Source of the DNA: Craurococcus roseus
GTDB taxonomy: Bacteria; Pseudomonadota; Alphaproteobacteria; Acetobacterales; Acetobacteraceae
Assembly (NCBI RefSeq): GCF_039523795.1
Contig: NZ_BAAAFZ010000046.1
Coordinates: 79,454 to 143,453, forward strand
Length of the DNA: 64,000 nucleotides
Direction of reading: 5' to 3'
A model generated the notes under the pieces. The model was not told where the DNA came from and ran no database searches. It saw nothing but the letters and a program-made list of their open reading frames with translations. The translations under genes and the position numbers were made by a program. Shown here piece after piece: positions 8,632 through 16,933 of the stretch. The stretch's first letter is position 1. Each line of letters begins with the position of its first letter.

Positions 8632-9340
8632 TTGCCTTTGGGCATGCCTCATGCTGCAGCACAAGCCTTAGCCGCGGAAGTGCCGGCTGATGCGCTGCTC
8701 GGTTTCGAGCGTGCGCCCGCCGCTAAGTATGGCGCCTCGGTTTGCGCTGTGGCGCCGCTGGCCGCACTGGCCTTCGTCCGGAACATCGGCGCCGGGCTGG
8801 TGGTTTTCACGGGTTGGTCGAACTACGCCATTGGGGTCGCTGTGTTGTGAGCCTCGGGTGCCTTCTGGTCGTTCGTGGTGAGCAGGCCGCGCTTTGCCGA
8901 AGCCGCCTTCTTCATCGCCACGTAGACGCCGTTCAACATCGCCGGCTGCACCTTGTCGTATCTCGCCGCGACAACCGCCTTGCCGCTCATGGACACCGCC
9001 TTGAGCCGGTTCGATGAAGCGGTAGGCTTCGATTGGGTCGCTTGGGTGAGCTTTGTCCGGAGCCACCCGACGTTGAATTCGGTGCTCCGCACGGCCTACG
9101 ACAGCCTCGTGGCCCAGCTCCTGTCTTCGACAATCGTGTTCGCCGCCCTGCGCGTGCACGGCAGAAACGATGAGCTGATGCTGCTCGCCTGCGCGGCGGC
9201 GATCCTCACGACAGTGATGGTCGCTTTGCTGCCTGCGCCGGGCCGTGGGTCCACTTCGGCCAAGGCGCCCTGCTCCCGTCGGATACCGCCTACGTTGCGC
9301 ACGCCTTGGCCTTGCGCGACGATCTGGCTGGAACTGCCCC
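8632..9340 (+). pseudogene. Decayed PAP2-like membrane phosphatase gene
   Basis: One plus-strand frame from about 8632 reads a membrane-like protein interrupted by in-frame stops at 8848-8850 (TGA) and 8923-8925 (TAG). The continuation includes CTLSYLAATTALPLMD, then DEAVGFDWVAWVSFV and TLNSVLRTAYDSLVAQLL, which resemble the PAP2-C (inositolphosphotransferase/phosphatase) family. Near 9235 the frame shifts: the following frame reads GPWVHFGQGALLPSDTAYVA, which continues the same family. Homology appears to end near 9340, before the catalytic SFPSxH segment. Two stops, one frameshift and a missing end indicate a dead gene rather than sequencing error alone. The family call comes from pattern memory and should be confirmed by search. 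Confidence 0.55.
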
Positions 9341-10115
9341 CGCTTCGCCCGGACAGGCGGCGCAGCCGTGGGGGCCTGGGTGGAAGCCTGGGCGTGGGCC
9401 TGTGTCGAAGCCCGTCGGACGCGTCGGATCGCCGCCGGCCGGGGGCGCCGGGGGCGGCACGGCGCCGGGGGGAAGGTCCGGCCGGCCGAGGAGACCGCGC
9501 GGCCCGGCACGACGGCCTCGGCCGCCGCCCGGCTGCGCGGCGCCCCCCCGCCTCCCCTTCGGGTGGAGGCGGCGCACGGCCCAGGGGGGCCTGGAGGCGG
9601 TCGGGGCCGACGGGGGCGTGGCGGCCGCGGGCCGCGCCCGCGAGCTCGGGGCGAAGGCGCGCGGGCCCGGACGCCTCCTCGGCCGGGAGGCCGTGGAGGC
9701 CGGGATCCTCCGCGGGGCCCCGGAAGAGGCCCCGGGACGGGCGCGCCCGGAAGGACGCGCGTCGCGCCCGCCGCCGCCGCCGCCGGCCCCCCCCCCCGGT
9801 TCGGGGGGCGCAACGCCGTCCATCCCCGCCCCGGCTCGCGCATGCGCCCGCCGCGCGAGTTCATCGCCCGGCAGCCAGCCGACCAAGCCGCATGTCCGGT
9901 TTGATGCGGGCCGCTCCAGCAGGTGCCGGGCAGCGCGCCTCCGTGAAGCCGTTGCGCGGTCACCGCGGCCGAGCCGGCGCCGAGAGGGCCGCGACGGTCT
10001 AGGCGGCACCCGGCGGGACAGGACGCCCGCGACGCGCCCGCCTCTGGGGAGGCCAGCCCGTTCCGGCTGGCCGACCGGGAGCCGCCCCCTTTCGCTTGCT
10101 TCGCCGCGAGGCGTT
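9341..10115. other. Extreme G/C homopolymer-rich stretch without a supported gene
   Basis: This 775-base stretch has many mononucleotide tracts, including eleven consecutive C at 9787-9797 and several runs of five to six G. All frames stay open for long distances only because stop codons are rare at this composition. Their translations are mostly Gly, Arg, Pro and Ala with no recognisable domain on either strand. A small inverted repeat (GGCCAGC/GCTGGCC) lies near 10050. It sits between a pseudogene and the ladder-repeat gene. It may be eroded coding DNA or an error-prone assembly patch. I see no RNA gene in it. Confidence 0.5.
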
Positions 10116-10149
10116 GCGGGCCGCAGGCATGGTCACGCCTGCGGCCCGC
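10116..10149 (-). terminator. Perfect 13-bp stem hairpin after the ladder-repeat gene
   Basis: GCGGGCCGCAGGC at 10116-10128 pairs perfectly with 10137-10149 around an eight-base loop. It lies twelve bases beyond the stop codon of the repeat-protein gene. There is no U tract on either side, so it would be a stem-only terminator or 3' stabiliser. Confidence 0.6.
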
Positions 10150-10161
10150 GAGCGGGAACGC

Positions 10162-11178
10162 TCAGTGCCAAACGGCGTCCAGGGCCACGTTCGAGGCGGA
10201 CTGAAATGCCGTGTTGGACTGGAGGACGTTGTCGATCATCAGGCTGATCCCGATGTCGCGGTAGTCGCCCTTGTAGGCCGGGTCGAACCTGATGACGACA
10301 TCCACGTCGCCGTTCGCGTCGACCACGTTGGTCTGCGTGATGAACTGCTCGATCGACTGGCTGCCTGAGTGGCGGCCGGCGCTTACGTTCATACCGACCT
10401 GGACGGCGGTGTTGGTCTGGTTGACGTCCCCGGTCACGACGCCGATCGTGATGTCGCGCACCTGGCCTTTGAAGTCGCCCTCGAAGACGAGCGTGATGTC
10501 CACGTCGCCCACAACTGCGAGGACGTTGGCTTGTCCCGCCCCCTGGACGATCGTTTGCGTCCCGCCGCTCCCACCGATGGCGATGTTGGCCGCGCCCTGG
10601 ACGGCGTGGTTCGCCTGGGTGACGTCGGCGGTGATCAGTCCGACTTCCAGGTCGCGGACCTTGCCCTGGAACGAGCCGCTGAACACCATGTCCACTTCGA
10701 CGCTGCCGATGGCCGACACATGGTTGATCTGCTCGACGATCTGCGTGTTCGCCTGAGCCCCGGCACCGCCGCCCCCGACCGAGAGGTTCCCGGCCGCTTG
10801 CCAAGCGGTGTTGGACTGGGTCACGTCGCCGGTGATCAGGCCGACCTCAACGTCGCGGATCTCGCCTTTGAACTTGCCTTGGATGGTGATGTCGAGGTCG
10901 GCGTCGCCCTCGGCGACCACCGTGTTGGTTTGCAAGACGAACTGGCCGTTCGTTTGCGACCCGCCGCCGCCGCCGACCGAGGTGTTGTTCGCGCTCTGGG
11001 CAGATGAGTTGGTCTGAGTCACGTCGCCGGTGATCAGGCCGACCTCAACGTCGCGGATCTTGCCGTCTATGGTACCGGTGACCACCACGCCGCCGTCGTA
11101 CTGCGCACCGGAAGCCTCGCTTTGTTTGCCGCTCCCGTCCTGGCTTTTGGAACCTTTGGATTTCCCTGACTTCGCCAT
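10162..11178 (-). CDS. Five-repeat Gln/Asn-ladder protein, unknown function
   Basis: I do not recognise this 338-residue protein. Residues 1-30 are a polar Ser/Gly/Lys-rich tail with no signal peptide. Residues 40-338 are five tandem units of about 66 residues; the RD pair that opens each falls at 42, 108, 175, 241 and 307. Each unit has a G-x-[IV]RDVEVGLITGDV strand, then a ladder VxQxNxAxQxAxN, a Gly-rich turn, a second Gln/Asn row (QxxxQxN) and a GDVDVxI strand. The spacing of Gln and Asn recalls curlin and other beta-solenoid amyloids, in which such side chains stack; this is analogy, not homology I can prove. There is no cysteine. ATG 11178 is preceded by AAGGAG; an in-frame TTG seven codons earlier is not. 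The gene is divergent from an RTX-type protein gene. Confidence 0.85.
   Translation of the reverse strand: MAKSGKSKGSKSQDGSGKQSEASGAQYDGGVVVTGTIDGKIRDVEVGLITGDVTQTNSSAQSANNTSVGGGGGSQTNGQFVLQTNTVVAEGDADLDITIQGKFKGEIRDVEVGLITGDVTQSNTAWQAAGNLSVGGGGAGAQANTQIVEQINHVSAIGSVEVDMVFSGSFQGKVRDLEVGLITADVTQANHAVQGAANIAIGGSGGTQTIVQGAGQANVLAVVGDVDITLVFEGDFKGQVRDITIGVVTGDVNQTNTAVQVGMNVSAGRHSGSQSIEQFITQTNVVDANGDVDVVIRFDPAYKGDYRDIGISLMIDNVLQSNTAFQSASNVALDAVWH
10165..11061 (-). repeat. Five degenerate ~198-bp tandem repeats inside the ladder protein gene
   Basis: The five protein units translate from consecutive segments of 198 to 201 bases, the last one shortened after the first Gln/Asn row. Units one and two share the most (the RDVEVGLITGDVTQ block is identical), unit five the least (RDIGISLMIDNVLQ). 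This gradient suggests old duplication with protein-level constraint rather than recent expansion. Confidence 0.85.
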
Positions 11179-11612
11179 GTCGTCTCCTTGGTCCTTCAAG
11201 AGGAGATCGACGAACCGACCTCATGCCTTCCCGTGGCGCAGGCAAGGCCTGCTGCCCCACTTACAAACGACGCGTCGGCCGATCGCCATCCTCGCAGAAC
11301 ATTAGGACGGCAGCATTGATTCTACGCAAGATCATAACGGGCTTAAAAAGGATCGGTCGAGTCACGTCATGTGGTTGAGGTCGTGGCGCTTCTGGCGCCC
11401 GGCGCATGCAACGGCGCGCCCACGATCAGGGAGGAATGGGGCGGTTTTTCCAGGAGGCGTCTCAACCCTTCGAGGCGTCACGGGGGCCGGCCGCATCCAG
11501 CATTGGTTTTCGCTCGCGGCAAAGGCTTGGCTTCTTCTGCAAGGTGGGCGCAATATCCTTTTCGGTTCAGCCGGGGCCACACAAACAAAAACCCACCCTG
11601 GGAGGATCAGCC
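11179..11612. promoter_or_regulatory. 434-base divergent intergenic region between ladder and RTX-type genes
   Basis: No supported gene lies here. The 11260-11360 part is less GC-rich than its surroundings. Reading towards the ladder gene, TTGCGT and CTAATG separated by 18 bases resemble a sigma-70-type promoter; reading towards the RTX gene, only the GGGAGGATCAGCC ribosome site at its end is convincing. Promoter positions are weak guesses. The shared spacer makes joint regulation of the two genes likely. Confidence 0.35.
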
Positions 11613-12242
11613 GTGACGCGAATTGCGATTTTTGATTTTCCATTGATTGGGCATTTTCATTTACCTGTTTTTGACTTTGGCTACGCCGTTCCGACCATGC
11701 CGCTTCCCGCGCCAGCACAACCGGTGCCCGACGCGCGCGCGCAAACGCTCGCCCCCGCCCAGCCTTCGGCGAGCCCTGGTGCGGCGTCGAGCGGCGCGTC
11801 CCTGGCGGACGCGTCCGCGGGTTGGTCCATCCAGTCCTTCTCGTTCGTCGACGCCAACGGCGCCAGCAGCAAATGGACGGTGGTCGGAGGCCGCCCCGGG
11901 CAGGATCCCCGGAACGACCTCGGCCCGGTGACGCATCCCGGGACGCCCGGGAACGACGCCATCGTCGGCGGACCGGGTCCCGACACTATCGCGGGCGGGT
12001 TGGGCGACGACACGTTGAGCGGCGGCGGCGACGCGGACACCTTCCTCTACACGGTCGGCGACGGCAGCGACACGATCGCCGACTTCGAGCGCGGGCTCGA
12101 TCGACTCGTCATCCTGGGCGCGTCGGCGGTGAGCCTCGCCTCCAACGGCGGCGTGGCGATTGTGACGTTGGACGACGGCAGCCAGATCACCCTGCACAGC
12201 GCCACCCCGGCAGCAAGCGCGGACGGCGCCCCGTTCGGATGA
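11613..12242 (+). CDS. RTX-type calcium-binding protein, probable type I secretion substrate
   Basis: The 209-residue protein has a Pro/Ala-rich N-terminal part and, at about residues 113-147, RTX nonapeptide repeats (GGPGPDTIAGGLGDDTLSGG). DTFLY and DTIADFERGLDRL follow, as in the C-terminal end of serralysin-type and other hemolysin-like proteins. RTX repeats bind calcium after export; the uncleaved C-terminus is normally the type I secretion signal. There is no Sec signal. GTG 11613 is chosen because GGAGG lies seven bases upstream; a longer frame to 11406 has no site. The protein is short for the family and lacks an obvious enzymatic domain. A type I exporter lies at 62.4-64 kb, but a link is only inferred. 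Confidence 0.8.
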   Translation: MTRIAIFDFPLIGHFHLPVFDFGYAVPTMPLPAPAQPVPDARAQTLAPAQPSASPGAASSGASLADASAGWSIQSFSFVDANGASSKWTVVGGRPGQDPRNDLGPVTHPGTPGNDAIVGGPGPDTIAGGLGDDTLSGGGDADTFLYTVGDGSDTIADFERGLDRLVILGASAVSLASNGGVAIVTLDDGSQITLHSATPAASADGAPFG

Positions 12243-12353
12243 GGGATCTCGGCGACTGGGCCGTGGCCCGCGCTGCGCGGCCGGCATACCCGTCCCTTTC
12301 CGGGGGATCAGGGCGGCCGTCGGGTAAGGATGGAACAGCGCCGTAGCGGCGCC

Positions 12354-12392
12354 CAAGGAAAACCCTCGCAGGATCGGCGACCTGCGAGGGTT
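12354..12392 (-). terminator. Rho-independent terminator of tRNA-Pro
   Basis: A perfect 12-bp inverted repeat (12361-12372 with 12381-12392, eight-base loop) lies 16 bases beyond the tRNA 3' end. On the minus strand the stem ends in TTTTCCTT, giving a U tract. It also lies downstream of the RTX-type gene and may block readthrough from both sides. Confidence 0.85.
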
Positions 12393-12407
12393 CCAAACAT
12401 CCCGGAC

Positions 12408-12484
12408 TGGTCGGAGCGAGAGGATTCGAACCTCCGGCCCCTGCGTCCCGAACACAGTGCTCTACCAGGCTGAGCTACGCTCCG
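12408..12484 (-). tRNA. tRNA-Pro (anticodon CGG)
   Basis: The 77-base cloverleaf starts CGGAGCG, pairs with CGCTCCG at the 3' end, and has an encoded CCA. The D arm reads AGCTCAGCCTGGTAGAGC, the anticodon loop TTCGGGA (anticodon CGG, reading CCG codons), and the T arm has GGTTCGAATCC. Proline is also consistent with the C1 acceptor start. Confidence 0.95.
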
Positions 12485-12616
12485 TCGGCCGGGAAGGCGC
12501 GCCGGTGCCGGCATTGACCGGCCCGGCGGGTGCGCGGCTATAGACCTTGCGCGGCGGCGGGGCAAGGCCGCTCCCGCCCTCGTAACCGACGCGCGCCGTG
12601 CCTACCTTGCCGCGGC

Positions 12617-13972
12617 ATGTCGTCCCTGCCCCGCCAAGCCATCGAATTGGACGCCGCCCGCCGTCCGGACACGGTTTCCTCCGCGAGCGGCACCGGCGCC
12701 GCGGGGCCGCCCGACCCCGAAGCGCCGCTCCGCGCCGCGCTGGCCCGGCACCGCGCCATCGCCACCGGGCTGCTGGTGTTCATGGCGGCGGTGATGCTGG
12801 GCTCCTACTGGCTGCCGCCGGGCTACTGGACCGACCTGCTCCAGGCCGCTGCCAAGGCCGGCGTGGTGGGCGGCCTCGCCGATTGGTTCGCGGTGACGGC
12901 GCTGTTCCGCCGGCCGCTCGGCCTGCCCATCCCGCACACCGCCATCATCCCCATGCAGAAGGAGCGGCTGGGCCAGGGACTCGGCCGCTTCGTCGCCAAC
13001 CACGTCTTCACCGAGGACGAGGTGCGGCGCGTGCTGGGGCGGCTCGACCTCGCCGGCATCCTGCGCGGCTTCCTGTCCGACCCGGCCGCTTCGCGCCCGG
13101 CCGCGCAGGCGCTCGCGGCCACGCTGCCCAAGGTGCTCGCCAGCCTGGAGGACGGGCGGGCGCGGCGCCTGCTGGCGCGGCTGCTGCCGCGGCTCGCCGG
13201 CGGCCCCGGCGGGGCGCGCGTGCTGGCGCGGGCGCTCAAGGCGCTGATCGACGGCGGGCGGCACCAGGAGGTGTTCGACCTCGCCATCAACCAGATGCGC
13301 GGCGTGCTGTCCGCCAAGGAGGACCAGCTCCGCCGGGCCATCGAGGCGCGCGTGCGGGCGGAGGGCGGCGCGCTGATCGGCTGGCTGGCCGGCGCCACCG
13401 TGGCGCGGCGGCTGCTCGGCGCGATCAACGGCGAGCTGGCGCGGGTGGAGCCCACGGACAGCGACCTCCGCGCCGCCTTCGAAGCGTGGCTCCGGGCCGA
13501 GATCGACAAGCTGGAGAACGACCCGGAGCGCGCCGCGGCCGTCGGCGCGGCGCTGCGGCGCGCGGTGGCCCACCCGGCCGTGGCCGCCTGGATCGGCGAC
13601 GCCTGGGCGCGGCTGCGGGCGGCGCTGGAGGCCGACGCCGCCAACCCGGAAGGCCGCGCCGTGGCGCTGCTGGAGGGCGCCTTCGCCAACATCGGCACGC
13701 TGCTCGCCGAAGACCCGAAGGCGCGGGAGCGGCTGAACCGCGCGGCGGAAGGCGTTCTGGCTGCGATGCTGCCCAACGCGCGCGTCCGGCTGGCGGAGTT
13801 CATCGCAGGCGTCGTCGCCGGCTGGGACACCAAGCAGGTGACGGAGAAGATCGAGCTGCGCGTGGGCCGCGACCTGCAATACGTGCGCATGAACGGCACG
13901 CTGGTGGGCTTCCTGGCCGGCGGCGCGCTGTTCGCCCTGCTGACCGCGGTGTTCGGCCGGGTGGCCTTCTAG
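12617..13972 (+). CDS. DUF445 family membrane-anchored protein
   Basis: The 451-residue protein belongs to DUF445 (YjiN-like). After a disordered N-terminus it has a membrane helix (about residues 50-70, TGLLVFMAAVMLGSYWLPP), then the family block ADWFAVTALFRRPLGLPIPHTAIIP at about 94-118, with KERLGQGLGRFVANHVF next. The long middle is helical and charged. A second hydrophobic segment (LVGFLAGGALFALLTAVFG) closes the protein, as in other members. Its function is unknown; it is probably an inner-membrane protein with a large soluble part. ATG 12617 follows a weak site. It converges on the FkbM-type gene with 58 bases between. Confidence 0.88.
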   Translation: MSSLPRQAIELDAARRPDTVSSASGTGAAGPPDPEAPLRAALARHRAIATGLLVFMAAVMLGSYWLPPGYWTDLLQAAAKAGVVGGLADWFAVTALFRRPLGLPIPHTAIIPMQKERLGQGLGRFVANHVFTEDEVRRVLGRLDLAGILRGFLSDPAASRPAAQALAATLPKVLASLEDGRARRLLARLLPRLAGGPGGARVLARALKALIDGGRHQEVFDLAINQMRGVLSAKEDQLRRAIEARVRAEGGALIGWLAGATVARRLLGAINGELARVEPTDSDLRAAFEAWLRAEIDKLENDPERAAAVGAALRRAVAHPAVAAWIGDAWARLRAALEADAANPEGRAVALLEGAFANIGTLLAEDPKARERLNRAAEGVLAAMLPNARVRLAEFIAGVVAGWDTKQVTEKIELRVGRDLQYVRMNGTLVGFLAGGALFALLTAVFGRVAF

Positions 13973-14030
13973 GCGGCAGGCCGGACCGGCCGGGCCGCGG
14001 GACGACCCGGCCAGACTGGCCCCGCGGGCC

Positions 14031-14945
14031 TCAACCCGCGGCCACGCCCCGCGTCCACCCCGTGTCGTGGCAGAGCACGAGGTCGTCCACGCAACCGTGC
14101 TCGACGAGGTTGCGGTGCAGGAAGCCCAACATGCCGTGCTGGCCGCTGACCGGCTCCAGTTCTCCCTTCGGCCCGAAGGCCAGCACGTGCGGGAAGCGCC
14201 GGACGAGGTCTTCCAGGAATCCGCGCGGGTTGAGGTTGCGGTACGCGATCAGCGTCCAGGAATTGAACTCCATGTAGACGACCGGCCGGAAACGTTCGAT
14301 CGCGCCAGCGCCGCCCGCCAGCACGTCGGGCTCGAAGCCTTCGACGTCGATCTTGACGAAGTCGAGGCGTTCCAAACCGCGCGAGGAAACGACGCGGTCC
14401 AACGTCTCCACGGGCACCTCCACCGCCGGCATTGAGCCGTCCGCGAGGTGGTGGCCCGAGACGAGGTGGCTCCCGGCGCCGTACCCCGCTTCGTGGAAGG
14501 CCATGCCCCCCGGCTCCGCGCCGGCTGCGGCGGCGACCACCTCCACCCGCTCCAGCCCGTTCGCGGCGAGGTTGCGGCGCAGATGCGCCAGGTTGCGCGG
14601 GGAAGGCTCGACCGACAACAGCCGGGTCTGCCCCGGCGCCGTCGCGGCCATCGCCATGGTCGCCAGGCCGATGTTCGCGCCGACGTCGAGCACCACCGGC
14701 GCCCCTTCGCGCGGCAAGCACGCGCGCAGCACCGAGCAGACGCGGCCTTGGGCCGCCATCTGGGCCGGCGCCGACGCGTAGTACGGATCGTCGGCATCGC
14801 CGAAGATCCGCAGCGCGGTCCCGCCGAAGGAGACCAAGAGGCCGTCGTTCGGGGCAGCGACGGACGGCCGCCACGCCGCCGCGGCGCGCAGCCTGTCGAT
14901 CGCGGGGACGGCCTTGCGCAATGTCTTGTAAGTCCGCCGGAGCAC
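14031..14945 (-). CDS. FkbM family SAM-dependent methyltransferase
   Basis: The 304-residue product has the FkbM pattern: VVLDVGANIGLATMAM (SAM-binding motif I), LLSVEPSPRNLAHLRRN (motif II with the acidic residue), VPVETLDRVV, FVKIDVEGFEPDVLAGG (the hallmark KIDVEGxE), and a tail with GMLGFLHRNL. Such enzymes O-methylate sugars or small molecules, often in glycan or natural-product clusters. There is no neighbouring biosynthetic operon here, so the substrate is unknown. Translation most likely begins at GTG 14945; the ribosome site is weak. It stands alone between a converging DUF445 gene and a 382-base gap. Confidence 0.87.
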   Translation of the reverse strand: MLRRTYKTLRKAVPAIDRLRAAAAWRPSVAAPNDGLLVSFGGTALRIFGDADDPYYASAPAQMAAQGRVCSVLRACLPREGAPVVLDVGANIGLATMAMAATAPGQTRLLSVEPSPRNLAHLRRNLAANGLERVEVVAAAAGAEPGGMAFHEAGYGAGSHLVSGHHLADGSMPAVEVPVETLDRVVSSRGLERLDFVKIDVEGFEPDVLAGGAGAIERFRPVVYMEFNSWTLIAYRNLNPRGFLEDLVRRFPHVLAFGPKGELEPVSGQHGMLGFLHRNLVEHGCVDDLVLCHDTGWTRGVAAG

Positions 14946-15327
14946 GACCGCCCTTTCCGAGCCTCCAGCCGCGCGGGGTCGCGGGCTGGCCGGGTCGGGT
15001 TCTAACCATCGCGCGCGGCTTTGGAACGGGCGAACCGCGGATCGGCGCGCGGCGACGCCAGGAAAGCGGGGCGCCGCCCCGGCGCTACGCCACCTCGGGG
15101 ATGCGACCCCTCCAGCCGTCGGCGGCCCCTCCCCCGGCGCGGGAAGGCCGGCTCGCGGCCGTCCATGCGCGCGGGAACCCGTTTCTCGCGGATCTTCTCC
15201 GGCCCTTCATCCGGCTCCGCGAAGCCGGCCGGCAGGATGCCCCAGCCGTTGGAGCCCATTGCACCCGCCGTCCTTGCCCCGGCACCGCTTGCAAGTAGGC
15301 TCCCCACGCTGCCGCCGCCGCTCGACC
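14946..15327. other. 382-base gap between FkbM-type and phoD-type genes
   Basis: This divergent spacer contains no convincing gene. A minus-strand frame at 15002-15259 (85 residues, starting MGSNGWGILPAGF) is open but rich in Arg, Pro and Gly, has only a poor ribosome site, and matches no family I know. The region should hold the promoters of both flanking genes, but no clear -35/-10 pair is visible. Confidence 0.4.
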
Positions 15328-16920
15328 ATGGAACACCGGATGCCCGCACCGCTTCCGACCGCCCTCGACCGGCGGCGAGTCCTCCGCGAAGCCGCCCTGC
15401 TCGCCGCCGCGTCGCTCGTCGTCCCGGGCGGTTCGCGGCGCGTGCTCGGCCAGCCGAAGTTCGGCGACTACCCCTTCAAGCTGGGCGTCGCCTCGGGCGA
15501 CCCGCTGGCCGACGGCTTCGTCGCTTGGACGCGGCTCGCGCCCGACCCGCTCGACGAAGGCGGGGACGGCGGGATGCCCGCCGAGGCGGTGGCGGTGCGC
15601 TGGGAGGTGGCGCGCGACCCGGCGTTCTTCCACGTCGTGCGCCGCGGCACCGCGGCGGCGCTGCCCGAGCGCGGCCACGCCGTGCATGTGGAGGTAGGGG
15701 GCCTGGAGCCTGACCGGTGGTACTGGTACCGCTTCGCCGCCGGCGGCGAGGCGAGCCCCATCGGCCGCGCGCGGACCTTCCCGGTGCTGGGCTCGCCCAA
15801 GGAACGGCTGCGCTTCGCCTTCGCGTCCTGCCAGCACCACGGCCAGGGCTACTTCAACGCTTACGCCGCCATGCTGGAAGACGGCCTCGACTTCGTCCTG
15901 CACCTCGGCGACTACATCTACGAGAGCGATTGGGGCGCGCGCGTCCGGCCGCACCTGCCCGAGCCGGTGACGCTCGACGACTACCGCCGCCACCACGCGC
16001 TCTACAAGCTCGACCGCGACCTCCAGGCGGCGCACGCCGCCTACCCGTTCCTCGTGACCTGGGACGACCACGAGGTGGAGAACGACTACGCCAACGGGCA
16101 GAGCGAGAACGGCGATCCCGTCGACGACTTCCTCCGGCGCCGGGCGGCCGCGTACCAAGCCTACTACGAGAACATGCCGCTGCGCCGCACGGCGCGGCCT
16201 GTCGGGCCGGACATGCGGCTCTTCACCAGCACGGGTTTCGGCGACCTCGCCCACTTCGTCCTGCTCGACAACCGGCAGCACCGCTCCGACCAGCCCTGCG
16301 GCGTGCCGGGCGCGCTGGGCGGCCGCCTCGCGCCCGCAGATTGCGCGGAGCGGACGGCGGAGGAGCGCACGATGCTCGGGGCGGAGCAGGAGCGTTGGGC
16401 GCTGCGCCACCTCGGCGGCGCGCAGGCCGCGTGGAAGGTGCTGGCGCAGCAGCAGTTGATGGCGCAGCTACGGCAGAAGGCGCCGGGCGGCGGCGCGGCG
16501 TGGTGGTCGGACGGCTGGGACGGCTACCCGGCGGCGCGGCGGCGGCTCCTGGGCTTCATCGGCCAGCGCCGGTTGCGCGACGTGGTCGCGGTGGGCGGCG
16601 ACATCCACAGCTTCTGGGTGACGGACCTCAAGGCCGACTTCGACGACCCGTCCTCGGCCACGGTGGCGACGGAGTTCGTCGGCACCTCCGTCACTTCGGC
16701 CAGCCCGCCCGTCGAAGCCATCGCCGCGGCGCTGCCGGACAACCCGCACGTCCGCTTCTTCGAGGGGCGCGAGCGCGGCTACGCACGGGTGGAGGCGACG
16801 CCGGCGCTATGGCGGACCGACTTCCGCGCGGTCCGCACCGTGGCGCGACCCGACGCGCAGGCGCGCACGCTCAACAGTTGGGTCGTCGAACGCGGCCAAG
16901 CCGGCGCGAAGCCGGCGTGA
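15328..16920 (+). CDS. phoD: PhoD-like alkaline phosphatase (Tat-exported)
   Basis: The 530-residue protein matches PhoD phosphatase/phosphodiesterases. It begins with a twin-arginine signal (DRRRVLREAALLAAASLVV). The N-terminal Fn3-like domain has FKLGVASGDPLADGFVAWTR; the metallophosphatase domain follows with FAFASCQ, HLGDYIYE, TWDDHEVENDY, and the late VVAVGGDIHSFW metal ligands. The enzymes use calcium and iron to release phosphate from many esters in the periplasm, typically under phosphate starvation. Two in-frame ATGs are possible (15328 and 15340); neither ribosome site is strong. No Pho box can be recognised in the short upstream sequence. It is followed by a converging small gene 13 bases away. 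Confidence 0.92.
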   Translation: MEHRMPAPLPTALDRRRVLREAALLAAASLVVPGGSRRVLGQPKFGDYPFKLGVASGDPLADGFVAWTRLAPDPLDEGGDGGMPAEAVAVRWEVARDPAFFHVVRRGTAAALPERGHAVHVEVGGLEPDRWYWYRFAAGGEASPIGRARTFPVLGSPKERLRFAFASCQHHGQGYFNAYAAMLEDGLDFVLHLGDYIYESDWGARVRPHLPEPVTLDDYRRHHALYKLDRDLQAAHAAYPFLVTWDDHEVENDYANGQSENGDPVDDFLRRRAAAYQAYYENMPLRRTARPVGPDMRLFTSTGFGDLAHFVLLDNRQHRSDQPCGVPGALGGRLAPADCAERTAEERTMLGAEQERWALRHLGGAQAAWKVLAQQQLMAQLRQKAPGGGAAWWSDGWDGYPAARRRLLGFIGQRRLRDVVAVGGDIHSFWVTDLKADFDDPSSATVATEFVGTSVTSASPPVEAIAAALPDNPHVRFFEGRERGYARVEATPALWRTDFRAVRTVARPDAQARTLNSWVVERGQAGAKPA

Positions 16921-16933
16921 CCGCCGCCCTTCC

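Noticed and set aside
9290..10009. 239-residue minus-strand frame over the homopolymer patch
   Set aside because: Proline/arginine-rich translation typical of antisense or noncoding GC-rich DNA, with no motif.
15002..15259. 85-residue minus-strand frame in the FkbM-phoD gap
   Set aside because: Weak ribosome site, Arg/Pro/Gly-rich translation and no recognisable family; kept only as a remark on the gap.
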